DNA from: Deltaproteobacteria bacterium
GTDB lineage: Bacteria; Desulfobacterota; DSM-4660; Desulfatiglandales; HGW-15
Assembly: GCA_016932235.1 (NCBI GenBank)
Contig: JAFGDF010000200.1
Coordinates: 1-21,178 of the forward strand
Direction of reading: 5' to 3'
Length of the DNA: 21,178 nucleotides
Shown here: positions 8,292 to 15,042 of the stretch, piece after piece
Layout of the letters: every line of letters starts with the position of its first letter
Position numbering within the stretch: the stretch's first letter is position 1
Notes under the pieces: generated by a model
Databases searched by the model: none
What the model saw: only the letters and a program-made list of their open reading frames with translations
What the model was told of the DNA's origin: nothing
Position numbers and translations under genes: made by a program

Positions 8292-8620
8292 ACACGAAAA
8301 TAAAATCTAACAATATCGGTATATAATTCAACATTTTCTCTAAAGACCGTGGCCTGGGGAGCCCTTTTTACGAGCGAACTCGTTCCTGGCCAGTTTTACG
8401 CAAACTGCCTTACGAGGCGGGCGGCGGGCCATCTCAGTCGCCATAATGAGGGATCAAGATGGAACGACCGGAGAAGGTTTCCGCCCGCCTGGCATGCACC
8501 TTGCGCTATTAATTTGCTACCCGGGTCTTCGCCGTAAAAAGGGCTCCCCAGGCCACGGCCCTGAGACCGCATGGTGCTATTTTCATGCATTGTGGAGGCC
8601 CGGAGAGCCATGAGTGTTTA
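8292..8620 (-). repeat. Dispersed repeat A, interrupted by palindromic element
   Basis: The flanking blocks 8292-8354 and 8561-8620 together match, in reverse orientation, the continuous repeat at 11709-11832. Both copies share TATATAATTCAAC, CTAAAGACCGTGGCC, CTGAGACC, ATTTTCATGCATTGTGGAGG and CCATGAGTGTTTA. Copy A has about 206 extra bases (8355-8560) exactly between GGCC and CTGAGACC. Most of the 8256-8801 interval between yebC and rlmE consists of this and the next repeats; no gene is visible there. Confidence 0.8.
8347..8558. repeat. 212-bp palindromic element (MITE-like)
   Basis: The outer 26 bases (8347-8372 and 8533-8558) are perfect inverted repeats beginning CCGTGGCCTGGGGAGCCC. An inner 10-base arm AGGCGGGCGG (8415-8424) pairs with CCGCCCGCCT (8481-8490), and shorter stretches between them are also related, so the whole unit could fold into one long hairpin with a loop near 8425-8480. 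GGCC occurs directly repeated at 8351-8354 and 8557-8560, a possible 4-base target duplication. A second copy is cut by the left window edge (1-72). No transposase is present. A non-autonomous mobile element or REP/BIME-like unit is likely. Confidence 0.75.
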
Positions 8621-8624
8621 GTAA

Positions 8625-8800
8625 AAAGTCCATCTGCGGCGTTGCGCTTCATCCCTGCCATGTTAAATACCCGCCACGCGAATCGGCTCACCGATTTAAC
8701 AGGGTAAATCACGGTAACGCACTCTATGCACGGCCTCATTTCTCAAGATTCACGCACCTTGCATCTGGAATTTCCGCTATGCCCTGGATTCGGATAATTT
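8625..8800 (+). repeat. Dispersed repeat related to the 9559-9683 element
   Basis: It shares an ordered skeleton with 9559-9683: CCATCTGC, GCGTT, TCATCCCT, then ACG-spaced CTCTATG, CCTCATT, CTC, GATT and CCTTGCATC. This copy lacks the clear terminal inverted repeats. It carries about 45 extra bases around 8653-8704 that form their own hairpin (CCCT and GTTAAAT pairing with ATTTAAC and AGGG). Its right end abuts the stop of rlmE. Non-coding. Confidence 0.55.
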
Positions 8801-8801
8801 T

Positions 8802-9398
8802 TTACAAATGAATAAAGTTCAATCCCAGCAGATATATTTCTCTGCTTCCCTTGCGTATGGCAGATGGTCTTGTCAGCCGTACTCTTTTAAAACATCCGGA
8901 TATCTTCTTTCTAAAGTCATAAAGTTCATCACCTTCGAATATTTTACACAGGAAGTGACCTTCGTTTTTCAGAACTGCCAGGGATATCTCAAAGGCCTTT
9001 TCCGCCAGTTCCATTGAACGGCGGGTATCGGAAATTCGGTTGCCGGACGTATTGGGCGCCATGTCGCTGATGACTATATCCCGGAGCCCAACCTCATCTA
9101 TTATCCAGTCGATATCCGCAGAGAGTAAATCAGCCTGGATGAACCTGAAATTCGGTGCGGAAAAACGTTCGGGTTTTTTAAGGTCAATTCCTATCAGCCC
9201 GCCGTTGTTACCTATCCTTTTTATGCAGTACTGCGACCATGAACCTGGAAAGCATCCCAGATCAAGGACACGATGCCCCGGTTGGAATAATCCGTTTTTC
9301 CTGTCAATTTCTTCCAGTTTATAGACGGATCTTGCCAGCCATTTTTCAGACCGGGCCTTTAAACTATAATGGTCTTTCCATCTGTTCGATGCGGGCAT
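8802..9398 (-). CDS. rlmE: 23S rRNA 2'-O-methyltransferase RlmE (FtsJ/RrmJ)
   Basis: SAM-dependent methyltransferase of 198 residues acting on the 23S rRNA A-loop uridine (U2552 in E. coli) late in 50S assembly. The K-D-K-E catalytic tetrad can be placed: lysine in RSVYKLEEID near residue 26, aspartate in ISDMAPN, lysine in LCKIFEGDE and glutamate in SREIYLL. The SAM motif reads VLDLGCFPGSWSQY, with FPGSW where many members have APGGW. The frame stays open upstream to 9554, but those 52 residues are low-complexity and unlike the family. MPASNRWKDHY at 9398 is the natural N terminus, although its ribosome binding site (AAGGA, very close) is poor. Monocistronic and isolated between repeats. Confidence 0.93.
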   Translation of the reverse strand: MPASNRWKDHYSLKARSEKWLARSVYKLEEIDRKNGLFQPGHRVLDLGCFPGSWSQYCIKRIGNNGGLIGIDLKKPERFSAPNFRFIQADLLSADIDWIIDEVGLRDIVISDMAPNTSGNRISDTRRSMELAEKAFEISLAVLKNEGHFLCKIFEGDELYDFRKKISGCFKRVRLTRPSAIRKGSREIYLLGLNFIHL

Positions 9399-9558
9399 TT
9401 CCTTATTCAGAAATCTGGAGTATAACCAATTTCTTCTATCACAGATACTGATCCTTTGCAAAAAAAATAGTTTACAGGAAAATACGGTCTTGTATTTATT
9501 GTTTTCATTTTTTATATATCTTTCGTAATTCTTGACCGGTTGAATAAAGAACACTTAT

Positions 9559-9683
9559 GAGGCTGTCTGACAACGCCCATCTGCTGCGTTACCCTCATCC
9601 CTCGTAATTGCGACGTACTTCTATGTACGCCTCATTCCTCGGGATTTCGGAAGCCTTGCATCCGGACATTGTCAAACAGCCTC
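9559..9683. repeat. 125-bp element with 15-bp terminal inverted repeats
   Basis: GAGGCTGTCTGACAA (9559-9573) and TTGTCAAACAGCCTC (9669-9683) are inverted repeats with one mismatch. The interior has an AT-poor palindromic core around CGACGTACTTCTATGTACG and is related to 8625-8800. It lies in the 383-base gap between the divergent rlmE and moxR genes and ends 98 bases before moxR. No coding capacity is likely. It looks like a miniature inverted-repeat element. The rest of the gap (9399-9558 and 9684-9781) shows no other feature except a small CAGCCTCC/GGAGGTTGCTG hairpin at 9677-9700 and the moxR ribosome binding site. Confidence 0.75.
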
Positions 9684-9781
9684 CAAAATGGAGGTTGCTG
9701 GACAGCCTCTTATGGGGGCTTTTCCTTATCGTAAAACCGAGAAAGAAACCAATCAGGTTAATAAGCCAGGAGGTTGTTTTT

Positions 9782-10762
9782 ATGGATATAAATGAGATCA
9801 CTCAGGAGGTTGAAAAAGAGAGCTACATCCTGAGGCAGATAATGGCGGAAATGGAAAAGGTAATCGTGGGTCAGAGAAAATTGCTGGAGAGGATGCTGAT
9901 AGGCCTGCTCTGTGAAGGGCACATATTGCTGGAAGGGCTTCCCGGTCTTGCCAAGACAACAGCGGTTAAGACTCTTGCGGCCGCGATCAGGACCTCTTTT
10001 CAAAGGATACAGTTCACACCCGACCTTCTGCCGGCCGATATATTGGGGACCCAGATATACAGGCCTGACAATGCTTCCTTTGAGATAAAGAAGGGACCCA
10101 TATTCCATAATATAATCCTTGCTGACGAGATAAACAGGGCGCCGGCCAAGGTGCAGAGCGCGCTTCTGGAAGCCATGCAGGAACGTCAGGTAACTATCGG
10201 AGAGGAGACATTTCCCCTTGATAGGCCGTTCCTTGTCCTTGCCACCCAGAATCCCATAGAGCAGGAGGGGACATACCCTCTGCCCGAAGCACAGATAGAT
10301 CGTTTTATGCTGAAGATCAGGGTTGACTACCCGACAGCCGTTGAGGAGAAGGAGATCATGAGCAGAAGCTATAACAATATTCCTGAAAAGGTGAATGGTG
10401 TGGCTGAGCCGTCTTCGTTTGACACGGCCAGGAAATTGATGTGGTCCATACATATGGAAGAGAAGATTACGGATTATATTATCAGTATTTCAAGGGCCAC
10501 CAGATACCCTCAAGAATATGGTCTGGATTTAGGACCGATGATAAACTATGGTGTTTCACCAAGGGCATCTATATGGCTGGGGTATGCGGCGAGAGCCCAT
10601 GCTTTTCTCTCGGGTCGCGGTTATGTAACACCGCAGGATGTAAAGTCCATGGCGCCTGATGTGCTGCGTCACCGTATTCTTCTGAGCTATGAGGCGGAGG
10701 CCGAAGGAAAGAGCAGTGACGACATTATCGCGATACTGCTCGAAAGGATTGAGGTCCCATAG
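9782..10762 (+). CDS. MoxR family AAA+ ATPase
   Basis: Cytoplasmic AAA+ ATPase of 326 residues, the family that acts as a chaperone-like partner of vWA-domain proteins. Walker A EGLPGLAKT lies at 51-59, Walker B ILADEINRAP at 112-121, sensor 1 LATQNPIEQEGTYPLPEAQ follows, and the C-terminal lid domain is complete (GVSPRASIWL). ATG 9782 was chosen because AGGAGG (9768-9773) is eight bases upstream; the longer open frame runs back into the 125-bp repeat and encodes unrelated residues. It leads the Bat cluster and is separated from the DUF58 gene by one base. In Bat operons MoxR proteins are thought to remodel or assemble the BatA/B complex; this specific role is inference. Confidence 0.95.
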   Translation: MDINEITQEVEKESYILRQIMAEMEKVIVGQRKLLERMLIGLLCEGHILLEGLPGLAKTTAVKTLAAAIRTSFQRIQFTPDLLPADILGTQIYRPDNASFEIKKGPIFHNIILADEINRAPAKVQSALLEAMQERQVTIGEETFPLDRPFLVLATQNPIEQEGTYPLPEAQIDRFMLKIRVDYPTAVEEKEIMSRSYNNIPEKVNGVAEPSSFDTARKLMWSIHMEEKITDYIISISRATRYPQEYGLDLGPMINYGVSPRASIWLGYAARAHAFLSGRGYVTPQDVKSMAPDVLRHRILLSYEAEAEGKSSDDIIAILLERIEVP

Positions 10763-10763
10763 G

Positions 10764-11642
10764 ATGCTCTCAGAGGAACTGTTAAAAAAGATTCAGAGGT
10801 TTCATTTCAAGACGAAACGGCTTGCCAATGATCTTTTCGCAGGGCAATACGAAAGCGCTTACAAAGGCCGGGGAATGGAATTCTCCGAGGTCAGGGAATA
10901 TCAACCTGGCGATGACGTTCGCAACATTGACTGGAATGTTTCGGCGCGATTCGGTCACCCGTTTGTGAAGATCTTTCATGAAGAGCGGGAATTGACTGTC
11001 ATTCTTCTTCTCGACCTTTCGGGCTCGAACCTCTTTGGCAGCCGGGTGAAATTCAAGAGAGATCTGCTTGCCGAGGTGGCGGGCATGCTGTCATTTCTTG
11101 CTATCCGGACGAATGACAAGGTGGGGGCCATACTGTTCAGCTCTGAAGTGGAGAAATACATTCCGCCTAAAAAAGGCGCTCCGCATGTATGGCGGCTAAT
11201 AAAGGAGGTATTAACCTTTGAACCGAAAGAATTGAATACCAGTCTTGTTTCCGCGTTTGATTATCTAAACCGGGTGGTTAAACGACACGCTATTGTCTTT
11301 CTTCTTTCAGACTGTATGGATAAGGGTTTTGACAGGTCATTCAGGCTGACCGCAAAAAAGCACGACCTTACGGTTATTCGTTTGTCTGATCCGGCGGAGG
11401 AAGAGCTGCCGGATGCGGGTTTTATGACGCTCAGGGATCCTGAGACAGAAGAAGTCGTGATAATAAACAGCAGTGACAGGAGAATAAGAGAGCGATGGCG
11501 TTATGTGAGAATTACTCAAAGGGAAAATCTTACAGATCTGACGATGAGATCCGGAGCGGATCTTGTGGAACTCTCAACCAACGGTCCTGTTATAGAACCG
11601 TTAACACGCCTCTTTGAGCGGAGAAGAAGGAGATTAAGGTAA
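10764..11642 (+). CDS. DUF58 domain protein of the MoxR/Bat cluster
   Basis: 292-residue protein with the DUF58 hallmark region YKGRGMEFSEVREYQPGDD (33-51), continuing with VRNIDWNVSARFGHPFVK (52-69). It then has a vWA-like fold with the metal-site-like DLSGS at 84-88. No membrane segment is visible. DUF58 proteins almost always follow moxR genes; the biochemical role is unknown, perhaps an adaptor between the ATPase and membrane vWA proteins. The start ATG 10764 follows the moxR stop by one base, with GAGG nine bases before it, so translation is coupled. A 374-base gap with repeats separates it from the next gene of the cluster. Confidence 0.93.
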   Translation: MLSEELLKKIQRFHFKTKRLANDLFAGQYESAYKGRGMEFSEVREYQPGDDVRNIDWNVSARFGHPFVKIFHEERELTVILLLDLSGSNLFGSRVKFKRDLLAEVAGMLSFLAIRTNDKVGAILFSSEVEKYIPPKKGAPHVWRLIKEVLTFEPKELNTSLVSAFDYLNRVVKRHAIVFLLSDCMDKGFDRSFRLTAKKHDLTVIRLSDPAEEELPDAGFMTLRDPETEEVVIINSSDRRIRERWRYVRITQRENLTDLTMRSGADLVELSTNGPVIEPLTRLFERRRRRLR

Positions 11643-11708
11643 AAGCAGAATGCCGGACTTCGCTCTGCATTCTCAACCTTCATCTGGAGGTTAAAAAGAA
11701 ATTTGTGA

Positions 11709-11832
11709 TAAACACTCATGGCCATTTGGGCCTCCACAATGCATGAAAATAGCAACCGATGGTCTCAGGGCCACGGTCTTTAGAGATAACGTTGAATTAT
11801 ATACCGACAATGTTAAACTTTATTTTCGCACT
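11709..11832 (+). repeat. Dispersed repeat B, uninterrupted copy
   Basis: Inverted relative to copy A (8292-8620) and lacking the palindromic element: GGTCTCAG runs directly into GGCCACGGTCTTTAGAG at 11761-11777. The shared sequence spans about 124 bases with roughly 85-90% identity by eye. It occupies the middle of the 11643-12016 gap. The start of that gap holds two small hairpins (AGAATGC 11647-11653 with GCATTCT 11667-11673; AACCT 11675-11679 with AGGTT 11688-11692) that might weakly terminate transcription after the DUF58 gene. Confidence 0.75.
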
Positions 11833-11842
11833 AAATTATATG

Positions 11843-11866
11843 GATTTTTTCTCTATAGAAAAAATC
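11843..11866 (+). terminator. AT-rich perfect hairpin, possible terminator
   Basis: GATTTTTTC, a six-base loop TCTATA and GAAAAAATC form a perfect nine-base-pair stem. The stem is nearly all A/T and there is no following T tract, so as an intrinsic terminator it would be weak. It could equally mark a protein-binding or element-end site. Confidence 0.3.
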
Positions 11867-11933
11867 TATTCACAAAATAAAAAAACACAAAATATTATTA
11901 GCAGGCTGGCGGACAAAGTTTGACAGACTGCTA

Positions 11934-11950
11934 GTGTCCGGTCAGGAAAC
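11934..11950 (+). repeat. Terminal-repeat-like motif, diverged copy
   Basis: GTGTCCGGTCAGGAAAC resembles the TGTCCGGTTAGGA end at 14976-14986 and the reverse complement of 5312-5329 (CCGGTTAGGAAATTGCAT). It lies 67 bases before the next gene, just after an imperfect GCAGGCTG/CAGACTGC inverted repeat (11901-11931). Confidence 0.4.
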
Positions 11951-12016
11951 CATATATAAATGGCAATATACAGAGCAATCAGAATAAAATATCAGTCGAA
12001 TATTTTTAGGAGCATC

Positions 12017-12970
12017 ATGGACACATTCCTGCGGGCTCCCGGGCGCGCGGTCTTTCCTCTGATAACTATGCTGTTCCTGCTTGGATTTATCCTGATCCCC
12101 GCGCCGTGGGCGCAGCAACAGGAGCCTTTTCTTTCCGGTCACATTAACAGAGCCACTGCCAAAGTGGGTGAAATTGTAGAAATCACACTTACCTATATCC
12201 TTCCTGAGGGAGCGAAACCCCTCTCCCCCCCTGAGATAAAGGGTTTTGAAGAAATGACTGTTCTGGATGTCCTGGAAAAAAGAAATCAACTAATCGTTCG
12301 GCTGCTCGTGGACAGGCTGGGTTCATGGGTGACAGGTGATATTTCCCTGTCGTATAGAGAAAGTAATGGTGAGATTGCTGTCGTGGAAACGGCCCCTGTT
12401 TCATTGACAGTGCTTTCCAATCTCGGGGAAAAACCGGAAGAGGCTCAACTGAAGCCTATACGGGATATTATTCCGGCGAGGCCCCTATGGTTAAAATATG
12501 TTTTATGGGCATTCATCATGCTTGCAGTGGCGGGAGTCGCACTGTTTTTAATACGCTGTTTCATGCCAGGCAGGAAAGGCGTATTATACAAGAAAACAGA
12601 TGACCCTCCCCATATTCGAGCGAGAAAAGAGATCGAGGAACTGGAAGGCCTTAAATTGTTTGAATCAGGGGAGGTAAAACAATTTTATTTCCGGTTTTCG
12701 GAGATAACAAGAGATTACCTGGAAGATCTCAGGCAGTTTCCCGCGGCGGAATATACCACGGAAGAGATCGCTATAGCGATAAGAGAGGAAAAGGACAGGC
12801 GGCTTGTTCCCATTCTTCGTGAGGCTGATCTGGCCAAATTTTCGGATTTGATACCATCTCCGGCAAAAAAGGAGGAGCAGGTCAAAGCGATCCTTTCATA
12901 TATTTCCGAGACCGGGATCATGTTTGAAAATGGAGAAAAAGAAGGTATTTCCGGAGGAAGGGCTTCGTGA
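12017..12970 (+). CDS. Bat-associated membrane protein, small BatD/DUF4381-like
   Basis: 317-residue protein with an N-terminal signal or anchor (hydrophobic 13-30, ending PAPWAQ), a beta-rich extracytoplasmic domain at about 35-135, a transmembrane helix near 156-180 (LWLKYVLWAFIMLAVAGVALF) and a charged cytoplasmic helical domain (ARKEIEELEGLKLFESGEV onward). This matches a compact BatD/DUF4381 layout and resembles the C-terminal part of full BatD at 16055-17815. ATG 12017 has AGGAG four bases upstream and gives a proper signal; an upstream in-frame ATG at 11960 lies next to repeat sequence. The stop overlaps the batA start (TGATG), with GGAGG just before it. Probably part of the Bat membrane complex; function unproven. 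Confidence 0.8.
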   Translation: MDTFLRAPGRAVFPLITMLFLLGFILIPAPWAQQQEPFLSGHINRATAKVGEIVEITLTYILPEGAKPLSPPEIKGFEEMTVLDVLEKRNQLIVRLLVDRLGSWVTGDISLSYRESNGEIAVVETAPVSLTVLSNLGEKPEEAQLKPIRDIIPARPLWLKYVLWAFIMLAVAGVALFLIRCFMPGRKGVLYKKTDDPPHIRARKEIEELEGLKLFESGEVKQFYFRFSEITRDYLEDLRQFPAAEYTTEEIAIAIREEKDRRLVPILREADLAKFSDLIPSPAKKEEQVKAILSYISETGIMFENGEKEGISGGRAS

Positions 12971-13962
12971 TGTTCCGGTTTGCATATCCGATCCTTTTAT
13001 TCCTTTTGATTATTGCGCTGGCGTGGTTTTTTTACACAATACGTAGAAAATCCGCGAGCATCACTTACTCTGCAGCGTCCATTCTTAAGGATATGTCCGG
13101 CGGCGGGAACAGGTTCATCCCGTTGATCCTTCCGGCGTTGAGGGCTCTTTGTATCGTGTTACTGGTATTTGCCGCGGCGAGGCCGCAATTGTACAATGTA
13201 TCAAGAGAGATCCGTTCCCCGGGAGTTGACATCATGCTTTGCCTTGATACGTCAGGATCCATGCAGGCTCTGGATTTCAAACTGGATGACAGGCCTGTCA
13301 GCAGGCTTACGGCAGTGAAGAAGGTTGTAAGAGAATTCATACAAAAGAGGGAGATGGACAGGATTGGCATAGTCGTATTCGGGGAAGAGGCCTTTACACA
13401 GTCTCCGCTTACACTTGATAAAGGTCTTTTGCTGGGATTAGTGGAAAGGATGGAGATCGGAATGGCCGGAGACAGTACCGCCATCGGTTCGGCAATCGCC
13501 GTCAGCGGCAAAAGACTCAAGGACCTGGACGCAAAATCAAAGATAATTATACTGCTGACGGATGGCAGAAGCAACGCGGGGGACATAACGCCCGAGGAAG
13601 CGGCGGAAGCCGTGAGGGCCCTTGGCATAAGGATATACACGATCGGGGTTGGGGGGAAGGGTCCTGTTCCATTCAGGGTCAATACCCTGTTCGGTCCGCG
13701 GATAATAAATCAAAATGTTGATCTTGACGAAGCGACACTCGAGAAGATCGCGTCAACAGGAGAGGGTAAATATTTTCGGGCGGCTGACAGCGAGAGGCTT
13801 TCGGAGATCTATGACATTATCGACAGGGAAGAGAAGACCGAAGTCAGGGTCAGGGAATTTTTTCACTTTCAGGAACTTTATTATATATTTCTCATCCCCG
13901 CGGTTTTTCTGCTGGTATTGGAAATATTATTGAGAACAACCGTATTGAGGCTGATCCCATGA
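12970..13962 (+). CDS. batA: BatA, membrane vWA-domain protein
   Basis: 330-residue inner-membrane protein: helices near 6-22 and 52-70, a large vWA domain facing the periplasm with an intact metal-ion site (DTSGS at 93-97, later TDGRSNAGD) and a C-terminal helix near 305-325 (YYIFLIPAVFLLVLEIL). The Bat system was named for Bacteroides aerotolerance; its molecular task is unclear. The start ATG 12970 overlaps the preceding stop by one base. A GTG three bases earlier (12967) is an equally spaced alternative after GGAGG (12953-12957). It overlaps batB by four bases (ATGA), showing translational coupling. Confidence 0.92.
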   Translation: MFRFAYPILLFLLIIALAWFFYTIRRKSASITYSAASILKDMSGGGNRFIPLILPALRALCIVLLVFAAARPQLYNVSREIRSPGVDIMLCLDTSGSMQALDFKLDDRPVSRLTAVKKVVREFIQKREMDRIGIVVFGEEAFTQSPLTLDKGLLLGLVERMEIGMAGDSTAIGSAIAVSGKRLKDLDAKSKIIILLTDGRSNAGDITPEEAAEAVRALGIRIYTIGVGGKGPVPFRVNTLFGPRIINQNVDLDEATLEKIASTGEGKYFRAADSERLSEIYDIIDREEKTEVRVREFFHFQELYYIFLIPAVFLLVLEILLRTTVLRLIP

Positions 13963-14984
13963 CATTCAGGAATTTATGGGTTCTTAATCTTTTATGGTCG
14001 CTGCCTGCTATCGGTCTCTTACTCCTATACTATGGTAGAAGGAAGAGGAAGATCCTGGAGCGAATAGCAGATCCAGAGCTTCTTTTAAGAATCACCGGTG
14101 AAGAGAAACGGGGCAACAGATTTTTAAAGGGGCTTTTTCTCCTGACAAGCATTGCGTTGATGCTCTTCGCCCTGGCCGGTCCCAGATGGGGCAGTCATTA
14201 CCAGGAAGTCAGCAGAAAAGGTGTTGACATCATGGTTCTTGTGGATGTTTCCCCCAGCATGAAGGTGGAAGACATAAAGCCCAATCGTTTTGAAAGGGCA
14301 AAGAGAGAGATAAGGGATTTTATTCGTGTTGTGCAGGGCGACCGCGTGGGGCTTGTAGCTTTCTCGGGAGCCGCGTTTGTTCAATGCCCGCTCACGCTGG
14401 ACTATGGGGCTCTTGAGATGTTCATGGACTCACTTGAGCCGGGCCTGGTTCCGGCGCCGGGGACGGACCTTGGAGCGGCTTTAGAAACAGCGCTCTCTTC
14501 ATTTGATTTCAGTTCGGAAACGGACAGGGTGATCCTTCTTATCACGGACGGAGAGGATAATGAAGGTAGAGGTGTCGAATCGGCGCGCATGGCCGGGAAA
14601 AAATCAGTGAAGGTCTTTATATTCGGTATGGGCGACCCATCAGGGGGACCGATTCCCTCTACGGACGGGAAAGGCGGCTTCAGGAAGGATGCGGATGGAA
14701 ATCTGATTTTATCCCGGCTTGATGAAGAAGGCCTGAGGGAGATCGCATCGGAGACAGGAGGAGTCTATGTCCGTTCCGTTGCGGGAGATCTTGACCTGGA
14801 CCGGCTTTATTTTGATGGAATCAGATCAAGGACAGAGGCGAAGGAACTCAAAAGCGGCAAACTTAAAGTCTATGAAGAACGATTCGCATTTTTCCTGGTT
14901 GCAGCTTTTTTCTTTCTGATTCTTGAGGGAGTTATTGTGGAGAGAGGAAAGGCGGATAATAAGGAGTCATCTCTGTCCGGTTAG
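13959..14984 (+). CDS. batB: BatB, membrane vWA-domain protein
   Basis: 341-residue paralogue of BatA with the same plan: two N-terminal membrane helices (about 7-25 and 57-74), a periplasmic vWA domain with metal site DVSPS at 96-100 and ITDGEDNEG, and a C-terminal helix near 310-328 (FAFFLVAAFFFLILEGVIV). Known Bat operons pair BatA and BatB, presumably as a heteromeric complex. The ATG overlaps the batA stop by four bases. The last codons fall inside a 10-base inverted repeat (14977-14986 with 15008-15017) that extends past the stop, so the C-terminal tail SLSG may derive partly from an inserted repeat. Confidence 0.92.
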   Translation: MTFRNLWVLNLLWSLPAIGLLLLYYGRRKRKILERIADPELLLRITGEEKRGNRFLKGLFLLTSIALMLFALAGPRWGSHYQEVSRKGVDIMVLVDVSPSMKVEDIKPNRFERAKREIRDFIRVVQGDRVGLVAFSGAAFVQCPLTLDYGALEMFMDSLEPGLVPAPGTDLGAALETALSSFDFSSETDRVILLITDGEDNEGRGVESARMAGKKSVKVFIFGMGDPSGGPIPSTDGKGGFRKDADGNLILSRLDEEGLREIASETGGVYVRSVAGDLDLDRLYFDGIRSRTEAKELKSGKLKVYEERFAFFLVAAFFFLILEGVIVERGKADNKESSLSG

Positions 14985-15019
14985 GATATGGGAGTTATAA
15001 TGCAATTTCCTAACCGGAA
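14975..15019. repeat. Short inverted-repeat element between batB and batC
   Basis: CCGGTTAGGA (14977-14986) and TCCTAACCGG (15008-15017) are perfect inverted arms around a 21-base loop. The right arm extends to an 18-base identity with 5312-5329 (ATGCAATTTCCTAACCGG). It could act as an mRNA hairpin between batB and batC, or be a collapsed pair of insertion-sequence ends. No T tract follows, so termination is unlikely. Confidence 0.6.
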
Positions 15020-15042
15020 AATGTTGAATGGTCATTGGTTAT

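Noticed and set aside
8349..8739. Short open frames on both strands within the palindromic element
   Set aside because: They arise from symmetric GC-rich repeat sequence and resemble no protein.
8802..9554. Longer rlmE frame with 52 extra N-terminal residues
   Set aside because: The extension is low-complexity, lacks family similarity and has no ribosome site; the normal RlmE N terminus begins at 9398.
9608..9781. 58-residue N-terminal extension of the MoxR protein
   Set aside because: It runs through the 125-bp repeat, and a clear AGGAGG site supports the start at 9782.
11920..11925. Exact TTGACA hexamer before the 12017 gene
   Set aside because: No -10-like hexamer occurs at 15-19 bases; TATATAAA lies about 27 bases away.
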